The notes beneath the pieces are model-generated. The model made no database searches, was not told the origin of the DNA, and saw nothing but the letters and a program-made list of their open reading frames with translations. A stretch of 64,000 nucleotides of DNA from Nonlabens xiamenensis (GTDB lineage: Bacteria > Bacteroidota > Bacteroidia > Flavobacteriales > Flavobacteriaceae): NCBI RefSeq assembly GCF_003865345.1, contig NZ_RMVE01000003.1:372001-436000 (forward strand), in the 5' to 3' direction. Of the stretch, positions 43,455 to 53,353 are shown one piece after another; positions within the stretch are counted from its first letter, which is position 1, and each line of letters starts with the position of its first letter. A program made the translations under genes and the position numbers.

Positions 43455-44513
43455 ATGATCAACCTTTATAATACAAGAATAGAAAACCTCGCCATTCACC
43501 GCGTCGGTAACAAAAACAAAGGTGAGATGTTACTTACCTCCAGCGACAGCACCTCCCTGGACGATGAGATGCATGCTTTACTGAAGGAATATTTCCTGAA
43601 ACCCTTCCGTTCTAAGGAAGAGGCTTACTACAGTTTTTTCCACGATGAGGATCTTGAATTTCACGAGATGTACGCTTTCGCGAAAGCGATATTCTCCACC
43701 CCTGCCTCCTTACTGGACAACAGTAAAAAGATTGCTAAACACCTCTATCAGCAATCGGTACACCCACATATCAGAAGCGGCGAACTCTACGTTTGCTATT
43801 TTGATAATGTAATGGTGGACAATAACAAAACCGATGCTATCGGAATCTTCAAAAGTGAGATTAAACAGGACTTCCTGCAGTTTGAAGAACAGGAAGACAA
43901 TCTTAAAATGATTCTACAACAAGGCGTCAACCTCAACAAACTAGACAAAGGGGCTATTATATTTAATGTAGAAGCTGAATCTGGCTATAAAATACTATCA
44001 GTAGACTCCAATAGGTATGATGCCAAATATTGGCTAGAAAGTTTTTTAGGTGTGGATGTTTTTGAAGATGAAAACTTTTTTACCAAGAAATACTTGAAAT
44101 TCTGCCAGGATTTTGCCAAGGAAGTTGTGCTTCCTGCAGAAGATAAAAAAGAAGAAGTAATGTTTATGAATCGGGCGGTGAATCACTTTGCCAAAAATGA
44201 TGCTTTTGAAGAAACTGCTTTTCTGAATGAGACATTGGACAACCCAGATTTGATTCCGGAATTCAAAAACTATAAGGTAGAAAAAGGGCCCAAATACTCC
44301 ATTGAAGATGTATCGAGTTTCCCGATTTCCAATCAAGCCGTAACCGCGGCCCGTAAAGGCATCAAAAGTGTGATCAACCTGGATACTCATGTACAGATCA
44401 AGATGGACTTTACAAATCCCGACAGCGCAGATAAGTTTATTGAAAAAGGTTGGGACGAGGAGCGACAGATGTATTACTATCTGGTCTATTTTAACCGCGA
44501 GGAGAAAAAATAA
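43455..44513 (+). CDS. Nucleoid-associated protein, NdpA/YejK family
   Basis: A 352-residue member of the 37-kDa nucleoid-associated protein family (PF04245). IENLAIHRVGNK starts the domain, FFHDEDLEFHEMYAFAKAIF and GELYVCYFDNVMVDN are typical blocks. It is expected to bind DNA or the nucleoid. It is probably co-transcribed with the pRiA4b ORF-3 gene. The palindrome at 43673 encodes AFAKA (residue 74 on). Confidence 0.85.
   Translation: MINLYNTRIENLAIHRVGNKNKGEMLLTSSDSTSLDDEMHALLKEYFLKPFRSKEEAYYSFFHDEDLEFHEMYAFAKAIFSTPASLLDNSKKIAKHLYQQSVHPHIRSGELYVCYFDNVMVDNNKTDAIGIFKSEIKQDFLQFEEQEDNLKMILQQGVNLNKLDKGAIIFNVEAESGYKILSVDSNRYDAKYWLESFLGVDVFEDENFFTKKYLKFCQDFAKEVVLPAEDKKEEVMFMNRAVNHFAKNDAFEETAFLNETLDNPDLIPEFKNYKVEKGPKYSIEDVSSFPISNQAVTAARKGIKSVINLDTHVQIKMDFTNPDSADKFIEKGWDEERQMYYYLVYFNREEKK
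43673..43688. repeat. Iterated palindrome CGCTTTCGCGAAAGCG
   Basis: Exact copy inside the nucleoid-associated protein gene, read as AFAKA. Confidence 0.9.
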
Positions 44514-44547
44514 AGACCTTCTCTTATCGGCCTAAGACCATTAAAAC

Positions 44548-44590
44548 GCTGGAACCGCTATGATGTCGTTCCAGCCTTTGTTTTTAGCAA
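44548..44590 (+). terminator. Intrinsic terminator of the nucleoid-associated protein gene
   Basis: GCTGGAAC (44548-44555) pairs with GTTCCAGC (44568-44575), followed by CTTTGTTTTT. Confidence 0.6.
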
Positions 44591-44600
44591 ATATTGTTTC

Positions 44601-44786
44601 TTATTTGATTACCAATTTTATAGTTTGCGTGGTGGTCTTAAAGAAATAGATTCCGACTGATTGGGTCGATAGATCTACTCTGAGATCATCACCAGCAGCT
44701 ACTTCTCTTCCAGCGGCGTCATACACCGACCATGTTTGTTGAGAACTAGTGTGAAATGCACCTGTATGACTGGGATCGGGAAACAT
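44601..44786 (-). pseudogene. Orphan T9SS type A sorting domain (gene remnant)
   Basis: A 61-codon frame that is just a C-terminal sorting domain: FPDPSHTGAF, WSVYDAAGREV, LSTQSVGIYFFKT and final KLVIK. No signal peptide or cargo domain is attached; an in-frame TGA lies six codons before its ATG. About 90 bp upstream, ATG 44878 starts MKTFFVVVW, a signal-peptide-like beginning in another frame. The likely history is a secreted-protein gene that lost its middle. Confidence 0.6.
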
Positions 44787-45076
44787 GATTATATTTTCTC
44801 AATCGGCCATTGATCTACAACAACACAGCGGCTGAGTTGGGCACTCCTGCACCACACCACAACAAAAAAAGTCTTCATGATAAAGGGATGAAGAGTTGAT
44901 GTAAAAATCAATCTACATTGATCCACAGCTCAAAGTTTGCTCAGTATCTATCTTAATTACTGTCAACAATGAGGACTGCCGATATCCCTTGCGAAGGCTA
45001 AACGTGGTTTAAACGAATCAGTAACTAGATCTGTTTTTAAACCAAATAGTCATATACAAGCTAAATCTAGCATAAT

Positions 45077-46141
45077 TTAATGATCGACATCATGATAATT
45101 GCGTTTCACAAAGTTGAGTGCTGTATTCAGCACACCCCCCATGTTTCGGGCGGTTTTAAACTTGATATCGCCGGTGAATTGGTGGAGTTCGCGTCTTAAC
45201 TCCTTAAATTTCCCCGGTGTGGAAAGATAATCGGCTTTCATACATTTGATCAAGTGCTTATACCTGGTTTGGGTATTGATCAGACGTTTGGCGATCAAAG
45301 CACGCTCTTCTTTTTTGTATTGTTCGATACTTTCATTTTTCAGACAATCGGCTACATTCATCACCATGGCCACATTTTCTTTAAAAAACTGTGGTCGGTA
45401 TACTTTCAGTTTACCTTCATAAGATTGTTGGTCAAAATCAATGGCCCTGATGGCATAACTTACGCGATCAAAATCATGGGTGGGTATGACGACATAATTA
45501 TAGGCCCTCATATCCCCCAACAAACGGATCAGACAGCGCTCGTTGAATTTGACAAATTCTTTGGCGATTTGGGTGAGTTCCTGGTGATCACAACCATCCA
45601 TATAATCTTCAATGAATTCGTCACCAGGTATTCCGGCAATATGTTCTTCAATTAAGGTGTCTTTATACACTAAGAAATTGATACGGTGTGGTGAGAGCAG
45701 GTGTTCGAGTTCAAGCCCGTAAACCCGGGAGGCATCGGCTTTTTTTACGTAGAAATAGGTAAAACCGTCATTCAGGATATTCCTGATTTTGATCCTGAAG
45801 GGTTTGGTATTGCCAAACGTGCAGTAGTCTACTGCATCCACACTCAGGTAATCCAGGGACTCATCCCGGCCATCACTGTGGAGTATATCATATATTTTTT
45901 TGAGGTGATTGTCAATATGGATACGCTCGTAGTCTGGATAATAACAACGCACCCATAACGTATCTTCATCATTTTTATCATAAACAGTAACGGAGCCTGA
46001 AAACCTCAACAAATCGTCATAGGACACCGGGATGCTCGTGCTTCTGTTATATTTTTTTACGTAAGCCGCGAGCGAAGTGGCAATGGGGAAAGTAGGCTTC
46101 TTTTCTGAAAGCAATTTATCGTTCAGCACCTTTTGACTCAT
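45077..46141 (-). CDS. Kinase-fold-like conserved protein of unknown function
   Basis: A 354-residue cytoplasmic protein I cannot place in a named family. The residue order is that of a protein-kinase-like fold: a lysine in FYVKKADA (133-134) with a following glutamate in LELEH (144-146), a hinge-like IEEHIAGIPGDEF, a catalytic-loop-like LGDMRAYN (D210, N215) and a DFG-like IDFDQ (234-238). These could be ATP and metal ligands, but the glycine loop is not clear. The N-terminal 100 residues and C-terminal 100 residues are unlike known kinases. It is divergent from the ABC transporter operon. Confidence 0.6.
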   Translation of the reverse strand: MSQKVLNDKLLSEKKPTFPIATSLAAYVKKYNRSTSIPVSYDDLLRFSGSVTVYDKNDEDTLWVRCYYPDYERIHIDNHLKKIYDILHSDGRDESLDYLSVDAVDYCTFGNTKPFRIKIRNILNDGFTYFYVKKADASRVYGLELEHLLSPHRINFLVYKDTLIEEHIAGIPGDEFIEDYMDGCDHQELTQIAKEFVKFNERCLIRLLGDMRAYNYVVIPTHDFDRVSYAIRAIDFDQQSYEGKLKVYRPQFFKENVAMVMNVADCLKNESIEQYKKEERALIAKRLINTQTRYKHLIKCMKADYLSTPGKFKELRRELHQFTGDIKFKTARNMGGVLNTALNFVKRNYHDVDH

Positions 46142-46199
46142 AGATTCGGTAACATTTTTTGTTTCTTTCAGTCACATAATACAACAAAAAAGCTTATTC

Positions 46200-47096
46200 A
46201 TGGAAACAATCCTTGAAATTAATGACCTGCATAAAAAATATGGTAACCTGACTGCGGTGGATCATATTTCCTTTACCATAGAAAAAGGACATGTGTACGG
46301 CATACTAGGTCCCAACGGGAGTGGTAAATCAACCACACTAGGAATGGTGTTAAGTGTGGTCAATCCTACCAGCGGAAATTATTCATGGTTCGATGGAACC
46401 ACGACGACTCATCAAGCACTGAAAAGAATTGGCGCTATTATTGAACGCCCCAATTTTTATCCGAGTATGAGTGCGGTACAAAACCTTAAATTGGTTTGCA
46501 AGATCAAGGAAATCGACTACTCAAAAGTTGAAGAAAAGCTAGAGCTTGTGGATTTGCTTTCGCGAAAGCACTCTCCCTTTAAAACCTATTCATTAGGGAT
46601 GAAACAGCGTTTGGCCATCGCTAGCGCGCTACTCAATGATCCCGAAATCCTTATACTGGATGAACCTACCAATGGACTGGATCCGCAGGGAATAAGACAG
46701 ATCAGGGATATTATTCAGAAAATTGCAGCCACTGGCACTACTATATTGCTGGCTTCTCATTTGCTAGACGAAGTGGAAAAAGTCTGCAGCCATGTGATAG
46801 TGTTGAGAAAAGGACAGATGTTGTATTCAGGCCCTGTAGATGAAATGAATAATAACCATGGTTCCATTGTTATCGACGCTCCTAATCGCGATGATTTGTT
46901 TGCCTTTATCAACAATCAGAACTATGCCGGATCCATTGAAAAATTGGCAGATGGTTTTGAAGTTATCTTAATAAAGGATGTAGACAACAGCCAGATCAAC
47001 AAGGATGCCTTTGACCAGGGGATTCATCTGAGCACGCTTTTCCACAAAAAACAAAGTTTGGAAGACCAATTCATCGAACTTACCAACCAATTATAA
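46200..47096 (+). CDS. ABC transporter ATP-binding protein
   Basis: A 298-residue ATPase subunit: Walker A GPNGSGKST (about 37-45), signature YSLGMKQRLA, Walker B LILDEPTNGLDPQG and switch histidine in LASHLLDE. The C-terminal 70 residues are the usual accessory region of this export-type group. The next gene encodes the matching permease 8 bp downstream. The iterated palindrome core (46556) is translated as LSRK just before the signature motif. Confidence 0.92.
   Translation: METILEINDLHKKYGNLTAVDHISFTIEKGHVYGILGPNGSGKSTTLGMVLSVVNPTSGNYSWFDGTTTTHQALKRIGAIIERPNFYPSMSAVQNLKLVCKIKEIDYSKVEEKLELVDLLSRKHSPFKTYSLGMKQRLAIASALLNDPEILILDEPTNGLDPQGIRQIRDIIQKIAATGTTILLASHLLDEVEKVCSHVIVLRKGQMLYSGPVDEMNNNHGSIVIDAPNRDDLFAFINNQNYAGSIEKLADGFEVILIKDVDNSQINKDAFDQGIHLSTLFHKKQSLEDQFIELTNQL
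46556..46569. repeat. Iterated palindrome, 14-bp core with T/A flanks
   Basis: TGCTTTCGCGAAAGCA at 46555-46570: both outer bases differ from the 16-mer but remain complementary, so the dyad is kept. Confidence 0.85.
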
Positions 47097-47104
47097 TTCC
47101 TACC

Positions 47105-47947
47105 ATGAAAAGACTAATCGACATAGAATTCCATAAATTCAAGTACAGTAAAAGCAGTAAGGTGCTCACGATTATTTATTTGGTGATCGTATTTGCCTTA
47201 ATGTTTGTAGGATTATATGAAGTTCCTTTTAAAGGTGCAAAGGCCAGTCTTTCGGACTTAGGGATTTTTGACTTTCCCTACATCTGGCATTTGAGCCCTT
47301 ACATCCTTAGTTTTCTAAAATTTCTGATCGCCATTGTGATTGTATCTCTTACGGCAAGTGAATACAGTAATCGAACCTTAAAGCAAAATCTGATCGACGG
47401 TTTGAGCAAAAAAGAACTGGTATTGTCCAAGTTTTATTTGGTGGTTGCTTTGGCTCTTGTAGTGACTCTATTGGTCTTTCTGGTTTGTTTATTCCTGGGC
47501 TACCTGTATTCTGATATCACCGAATTCAATTTAGTATTTCGGGATGTAGAATATGTCGGCGCTTTTTTTCTGAGTCATCTCACTTTCTTTGCTTTTTGCT
47601 TATTTGCTGGTATTTTGGTCAAGCGCAGTGCTTTTGCACTGGGACTCATAGGCATCTGGTGTATTTTTGAATTGTTAACTTTTTTATTTACCTCCCACAT
47701 TGATTTGAGGTTTGGTTACGGAATTTGGGATGTATTGCGTGATATCTTACCCATGTCTTCTATATCTAATTTGATAGTAGAACCATTTACCAAGGTAAGT
47801 CTTGTAAAAAATGGATGGGAAACTTTATCGCAAAGCGAATTTGAAAAAGATTACAGCGTGCGCTGGATCAATGTGCTGGTTTGCCTGGGATGGACGACAT
47901 TGTTTACATTTTGGTCTTATCGATTGTTAAAACGCAGGGATTTGTGA
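47105..47947 (+). CDS. ABC transporter permease
   Basis: A 280-residue inner-membrane protein with about six helices (segments near 20-38, 60-82, 105-132, 150-170, 176-196 and 252-270) of the ABC-2 type, starting with the basic MKRLIDIEFHKFKY. It forms an exporter with the preceding ATPase. It ends 23 bp before the first T9SS surface-protein gene, so readthrough into that cluster is possible. Substrate unknown. Confidence 0.82.
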   Translation: MKRLIDIEFHKFKYSKSSKVLTIIYLVIVFALMFVGLYEVPFKGAKASLSDLGIFDFPYIWHLSPYILSFLKFLIAIVIVSLTASEYSNRTLKQNLIDGLSKKELVLSKFYLVVALALVVTLLVFLVCLFLGYLYSDITEFNLVFRDVEYVGAFFLSHLTFFAFCLFAGILVKRSAFALGLIGIWCIFELLTFLFTSHIDLRFGYGIWDVLRDILPMSSISNLIVEPFTKVSLVKNGWETLSQSEFEKDYSVRWINVLVCLGWTTLFTFWSYRLLKRRDL

Positions 47948-47970
47948 TACTTCTGTGGTAAATTCGCGCC

Positions 47971-50900
47971 ATGCGCAGAAAAACCTTAGTACTACTCCTG
48001 TTTTTTATGATTTCTCTAGGCTTTATGGCCCAGGCACAACTACAGGCATCTAATTGGTATTTTGGTTTTAATGCTGGGATAAGTTTTGATCCTGCTACTG
48101 GAGCGGTTACTGCGCTTACGGATGGCCAAGTAAGTACCAATGAAGGTTGCGCATCTATTTCCGATGAAAATGGTCAGTTATTATTCTACACTGATGGAAC
48201 TGTAGTTTTTGACCGTAGCCATCAAATCATGCAAAATGGTCAGGGACTGAGAGGAAACCCTTCTAGTACTCAAAGTGCGATCATCATCCCAAAACCTCAG
48301 AACCCAGACATTTATTACATCTTTACTGTAGACAATCCGGTAGGGCGTCAAGGTGGTGGAGATGGAGTGAATTATTATGAAGTGGACATGACGCTGAATC
48401 TGGGCATGGGCGCTGTAACCACCAACATAGCCAATCCGCCGCAACTTTTGTTTGACAGTTCTGAAAAATTGACCGCTATTAATCACGCGACCAATGATGA
48501 GATCTTTGTGACCACTTTGGCAAGTGCTGGGGGCGGAGCAACCTTTGATACCTTTTACACGTACAAGGTTGGTGTCAATGGAGTAGATCCAATTCCCGTG
48601 CAGTCCACAGTCGCCTCCCCTGTTTCCGAGAGAAGAGGTAATCTCAAGTTTTCTCCTGATGGCAGATTTCTCGTTTCATGTAATATGACTGCAGGTACTT
48701 ATATCTATGATTTTGACCAGACCACCGGCGCGGTATCAAATGAGAGACGTGTACAGGTCAATGCTCCCAATATCGCAGGATATGGCGTGGAGTTTTCTCC
48801 AGATAGCAGTCTTCTGTATGTAACAGCCTCCAACGATGCCCAATCGGCCCAGGCTACAGCACATAACTCTTCATTATATCAATACGAATTAACCCCACAA
48901 AATTTATCGAATGTTTTACTGGCTGGGACTGTCATCGATCAGCGTCAAGGATACAGAGGCTCCCTTCAATTAGGACTGGATGGTCGGATTTATAGAGCAC
49001 TTTCTGAAAGCTACAATAGTGGCCGCGGGTTTTTGGGTGTGATCAATAATCCAAATGTACCTGGCCCTGGATGTAACTATCAGCACGACGCTATCCCTCT
49101 GGCTGGGCGACTTTCCACCCAAGGATTGCCGCCATTTATTCAAAGTTTTTTTGCTTTGATCCAAGTAGAAAACACCTGTTTTGGAGATGCGACTACCTTT
49201 GAATTTCAGACCGATACACCTCCTACCAGCGTACTTTGGGATTTTGGAGATGGAACGACCTCTTCTCTAGAGAATCCAGATCACATCTACGCCACCCCAG
49301 GAATTTACAATGTCACACTCACTTTAACTACTGGAGGGGCTTCACGTGTGTATAGAAAAAATGTACAAATCTTTGAATCTCCTGTAGCCAATGCACCTAC
49401 TGATATCAATGTTTGTGATTTGGGTCAAGACACAGCAGAAACTATTGATCTAGCAAATGTTATATCTCCACAGGTGCTGGGAACTCAGGATCCCACCATT
49501 TTTAACGTATCCTATTTTGTCTCAGACACAGATGCGATGGACAATATGAATGAATTGTCTTTGCCTTATACACTTACCCAACCCTCCGTAAGACTTTACG
49601 CCCGAATAGCCAATAATAACAACGCGGATTGTTTTGATTTGGTTGATTTTGAACTGAGGTTGTTTGAACAACCTATAGCAAATCCAACTAGTGATCTGGA
49701 GCAATGTGATGATGATTTTGACGGCTTGGCAACGTTTGACTTGCGCTCCCAAGATCAAACAATACTAGCTGGGCAAGATCCCAACCTTTTTGACATTTCC
49801 TACCACCGGTCGCAGGCAGATGCTGATGCAGGACAACAAGCCTTGCCAGATCTCTACACTAATGAAACTCCTTTTAATCAAACTGTCTTCGTTCGCATCC
49901 AAAACCGAAATGAGCAAACCTGTGAGGACACGACCCAAAGTTTTGTACTGATCGTTCATCCGAAACCTGTAGCGATTGACTCCCAAGCCTTCCAATGTGA
50001 TGAAGATGGTACGCCAGACGGTCGGACGATTTTTAATTTATCTAATTTTGACAGTACCGTTTCTGCCGCAGCTACTGGTGTTGATGTTCAATATTACCTG
50101 AATCAAACAGATGCTGATCAGCAAAATAACCCCCTAGACAAAAACTCCTTCACCAATGCAACTGCAATGCAGGTGGTAACTGCTAGGGTCACGGATACGA
50201 CCACAGGATGCTATACCTTAAGCCAGATTACCTTGTCAGTGAGTGCCAGTGATGCACAGGATACCAGCCTGGAATCTTGCGATGATGATGGTACTGAAGA
50301 TGGCTTTGCTTTATTTGACCTCAACAATGCAGATAGCGATGTGTTAGCAAATGCACCAGCTGGGGTACAACTTAATTACTATGCGAACTATGATGAGGCG
50401 CTTACGGAACAAAATCCTCTTCCGGTCATGTTCACCAATACTACCGCCTTCAATCAGACCATATTTGCAAGAGCAGAGTCAGCCGATGGAAACTGCTATG
50501 GGATCGCTGAAATTGAATTAGTGGTTAATCCATTACCCAATATTGAAAGGGTAGAACTGATTGATTATTGCGGTAATGATCCACAGCCCCTCCAAATAGA
50601 CAGTGGTTTATTACAAGGAACGCCCAGCGATTACAGTTACCTCTGGAGTACAGGCGAGATGACCGAGTCCATTACAGTTTCTACAGGTGGAAATTATCAG
50701 GTTACAGTAACGGATGCTAATGGTTGCTCACAAGATCGTGAAGTCACTGTGATTATTTCAGAACCCGCTACAATTGATGCCATCGATATCGTTCATGCAG
50801 GTAGTGGTACCCAGGGGTCTATCACAGCAGTTGTGTCTGGCTTGGGCTCTTATGAATACCGCATCAGTCTGGATGAACCCTATCAAGACAGTCCACTATT

Positions 50901-51246
50901 TCTAAATGTTCCACCTGGTTTCCACACACTTTATGTTAGGGATAAAAATGGTTGTGGTGTAACAACGCAGGAATTTAGTATAGTAGGATACCCCAGGTTT
51001 TTTACACCTAACAGCGACGGTTACAATGATTTTTGGCAACTCAGTGGCGTTAGTAATGTTTTTGAACCCAATACCCAGATTTTCATTTTTGATCGATACG
51101 GTAAGTTGTTGAAACAAATTTCTCCCGAGGGACCTGGTTGGGACGGCACGTTTAATGGGACCCCTTTGCCATCCAGCGATTACTGGTTCAAGGCGACCTT
51201 GCTTGACGGCACCACTTTTGCCGCACACTTTACTTTAAAGAGATAA
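47971..51246 (+). CDS. T9SS type B surface protein 1 (propeller, PKD, four Cys-Asp modules)
   Basis: A 1091-residue exported protein. Signal peptide about 1-22; an N-terminal propeller-like domain about 25-400 starting QASNWYFGFNAGI; a PKD domain (VLWDFGDGTT, about 410-465); four modules of about 80 residues each beginning with a CDxxxDG-type acidic loop (INVCDLGQD, LEQCDDDFDG, FQCDEDGTPDG, ESCDDDGTEDG); a further beta region; and the type B gliding-motility-associated sorting domain (FFTPNSDGYNDFW ... WDGTFNG) at about 1000-1091. It is exported by the type IX system and probably anchored at the surface. The acidic loops suggest calcium binding (inference). Confidence 0.9.
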   Translation: MRRKTLVLLLFFMISLGFMAQAQLQASNWYFGFNAGISFDPATGAVTALTDGQVSTNEGCASISDENGQLLFYTDGTVVFDRSHQIMQNGQGLRGNPSSTQSAIIIPKPQNPDIYYIFTVDNPVGRQGGGDGVNYYEVDMTLNLGMGAVTTNIANPPQLLFDSSEKLTAINHATNDEIFVTTLASAGGGATFDTFYTYKVGVNGVDPIPVQSTVASPVSERRGNLKFSPDGRFLVSCNMTAGTYIYDFDQTTGAVSNERRVQVNAPNIAGYGVEFSPDSSLLYVTASNDAQSAQATAHNSSLYQYELTPQNLSNVLLAGTVIDQRQGYRGSLQLGLDGRIYRALSESYNSGRGFLGVINNPNVPGPGCNYQHDAIPLAGRLSTQGLPPFIQSFFALIQVENTCFGDATTFEFQTDTPPTSVLWDFGDGTTSSLENPDHIYATPGIYNVTLTLTTGGASRVYRKNVQIFESPVANAPTDINVCDLGQDTAETIDLANVISPQVLGTQDPTIFNVSYFVSDTDAMDNMNELSLPYTLTQPSVRLYARIANNNNADCFDLVDFELRLFEQPIANPTSDLEQCDDDFDGLATFDLRSQDQTILAGQDPNLFDISYHRSQADADAGQQALPDLYTNETPFNQTVFVRIQNRNEQTCEDTTQSFVLIVHPKPVAIDSQAFQCDEDGTPDGRTIFNLSNFDSTVSAAATGVDVQYYLNQTDADQQNNPLDKNSFTNATAMQVVTARVTDTTTGCYTLSQITLSVSASDAQDTSLESCDDDGTEDGFALFDLNNADSDVLANAPAGVQLNYYANYDEALTEQNPLPVMFTNTTAFNQTIFARAESADGNCYGIAEIELVVNPLPNIERVELIDYCGNDPQPLQIDSGLLQGTPSDYSYLWSTGEMTESITVSTGGNYQVTVTDANGCSQDREVTVIISEPATIDAIDIVHAGSGTQGSITAVVSGLGSYEYRISLDEPYQDSPLFLNVPPGFHTLYVRDKNGCGVTTQEFSIVGYPRFFTPNSDGYNDFWQLSGVSNVFEPNTQIFIFDRYGKLLKQISPEGPGWDGTFNGTPLPSSDYWFKATLLDGTTFAAHFTLKR

Positions 51247-51277
51247 GTCTAAAATCCCTATTTTTACAGATAGGAGC

Positions 51278-53329
51278 ATGAAGCAAATCATTCTTATTTT
51301 ATGTTTGAGTTGTTGCGCTTTCGCGAAAGCGCAATTGCAATCAGCCAACTGGTATTTTGGTATCAATGCCGGAATAGACTTCAATTCTGGGTCTGCTGTT
51401 CCAACAAATGATGGCCAACTGGTCACAGGTGAAGGCTGTGCGACTATATCAGATGAAGTGGGCAACCTTCTTTTTTATACAGATGGATCGCTAGTATATG
51501 ATGCCTCCCATAACATCATGCCCAATGGCTCAGGCTTAAAAGGTAATTCATCTAGCACCAGCAGTGCGATCATCGTACCCCAACCTGGTAATCCCAGGCT
51601 CTTCTACATTTTTACCGTTGATACTGATGATTTAAATTATACAAATAATGAGGGCTTTCACTACAGTATCGTTGATATGGATTTAAATGCGGGATTGGGA
51701 GATGTAGACCCTGCTAACAAAAACATCAATTTACTCCCACTGGTTTCAGAAAAATTAACCGCCATCTCCAATGCCAGCGGCGACGGTTTTTGGGTAATCA
51801 CCCAATTTGAAGACAATTATTTTGCCTATTCCATTACGGCCGCCGGCTTAAACCCCACACCGGTCATCTCTCAGGTAACTCCGTTTATCGAATTAGTCAA
51901 TACAAATTTCTCCAATGTTGACGTCGCAGCAATGCGTGGATATATTAAGGTAAATGCTCGAGGTAATAAGCTTGTTGCTGCTCACTTTTCAAACAACAAC
52001 TCTGCCGAATTTTCAGGTATTACTTCCATCAATTTTGCAAGAAGTACAGCTTATGCCAATGGTGGCGAACTGTACCTTTACGATTTTGACAACGCAACTG
52101 GGGTGATTTCAAATCCCCAACCTTTGATGACCCGTAGCGATGGAGCTTCCTTTTATGGTGTAGAGTTTTCTCCCAATGGTCGCTATTTGTATGCAGAAGC
52201 AGATTATATGACTCCTTCTGTAACGCAGATTTTTGATTTTGACAGAGGTGAGATATTGCAGTTTGATTTGACTGCTTCAAACATTGCTGGAAGCCGTACG
52301 CTGGTCCATCAGGATAATTTTAATACATTCAGGGGAGCCCTGCAATTAGGATTAGACGGTCAAATTTACCATTCACGAATCAATGAGAGTGCGCTGAGTG
52401 TAATTAATGATCCAGATGCAGCCGGTCCATCAGCCAATTATGTTTATAACCAATTTGCTTTGGCTCCAAATACGATTGCATGGTATGGTTTACCCATTTT
52501 TGTTCAGTCATTTTTGTTAGATGGTTCAATAAATGCCAATAACCATTGCTTTGGTGAACCCCAAGTTTTTGAAATCAACACTTCTGCTAATATTGTTTCA
52601 GTCAACTGGGACTTTGGAGACCCAAATTCTGGGCTTGCAAATACTTCAACGGAATTGATGCCCACCCATCTCTTTTCGGCTCCAGGGACATATACTGTCA
52701 GGGTAATAGTGGATACACTAGTCCAGGTATTTGAGTTAGAAATTGATATCGAAGTCTTTGAAAATGTATCGCTGGACCTGGAAATTACTCCCTTATCTTC
52801 CTGCGACACAGGATTTGACAAAGCCGTTTTTGATTTAACTGAAGTAGCTCAAATGGTGATCGACCTTCAGCCAAATTTAAGGGTCAGCTTTTATGAGAGC
52901 TCAGAAGATGCTAACTTGGGAATAAACGCCATCATGAACACTGACACTTATGTAAATCAATATAAAATTCAGGAGTTGTACGTTCGGGTTGAAAATGACA
53001 ACTGTTTTCAGGTCATACCCTTTATTATTCAGGTGGAAGAGTGCACAATTGAAATTTTTAATGTCGTGACCCCTGACGGTGACGGAAGAAATGATACTTT
53101 AATCGTTTCTGGATTGAGAAATATCTATGATAACTTTAAATTGTATATATTTAGCAGGTATGGACAAAAAGTATGGGTAGGAAGCAATAAAACCCAGGAC
53201 TGGGACGGCACTTCCAACACAGGCCTTTTCTCACCTGGTAAAAGGTTACCTACAGGTACTTATTTCTATATTTTAGAGCTAAACGAACCTAATCAAAAAC
53301 CCTTATCGGGATACGTGTATTTACAGTAA
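51278..53329 (+). CDS. T9SS type B surface protein 2 (propeller, PKD, one module)
   Basis: A 683-residue paralogue of the preceding gene, with the same start (SANWYFGINAGIDF) after the signal peptide, propeller-like domain to about 415, a PKD domain (VSVNWDFGDPN), a single Cys-Asp module (SSCDTGFD) and the type B sorting domain (VVTPDGDGRNDTL ... GTYFYILEL). The iterated palindrome at 51316 encodes AFAKA (14-18) at the signal cleavage region, just before QLQSANWYFG, and is extended there to a 22-bp dyad (TTG...CAA). The gene begins 31 bp after its neighbour. Confidence 0.9.
   Translation: MKQIILILCLSCCAFAKAQLQSANWYFGINAGIDFNSGSAVPTNDGQLVTGEGCATISDEVGNLLFYTDGSLVYDASHNIMPNGSGLKGNSSSTSSAIIVPQPGNPRLFYIFTVDTDDLNYTNNEGFHYSIVDMDLNAGLGDVDPANKNINLLPLVSEKLTAISNASGDGFWVITQFEDNYFAYSITAAGLNPTPVISQVTPFIELVNTNFSNVDVAAMRGYIKVNARGNKLVAAHFSNNNSAEFSGITSINFARSTAYANGGELYLYDFDNATGVISNPQPLMTRSDGASFYGVEFSPNGRYLYAEADYMTPSVTQIFDFDRGEILQFDLTASNIAGSRTLVHQDNFNTFRGALQLGLDGQIYHSRINESALSVINDPDAAGPSANYVYNQFALAPNTIAWYGLPIFVQSFLLDGSINANNHCFGEPQVFEINTSANIVSVNWDFGDPNSGLANTSTELMPTHLFSAPGTYTVRVIVDTLVQVFELEIDIEVFENVSLDLEITPLSSCDTGFDKAVFDLTEVAQMVIDLQPNLRVSFYESSEDANLGINAIMNTDTYVNQYKIQELYVRVENDNCFQVIPFIIQVEECTIEIFNVVTPDGDGRNDTLIVSGLRNIYDNFKLYIFSRYGQKVWVGSNKTQDWDGTSNTGLFSPGKRLPTGTYFYILELNEPNQKPLSGYVYLQ
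51316..51331. repeat. Iterated palindrome CGCTTTCGCGAAAGCG in a signal peptide
   Basis: Exact copy; the dyad extends to 51313-51334. Translated as AFAKA at the end of the signal peptide of T9SS surface protein 2. Confidence 0.9.
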
Positions 53330-53353
53330 CAAACCAAAATTAAAAATAGCCCA

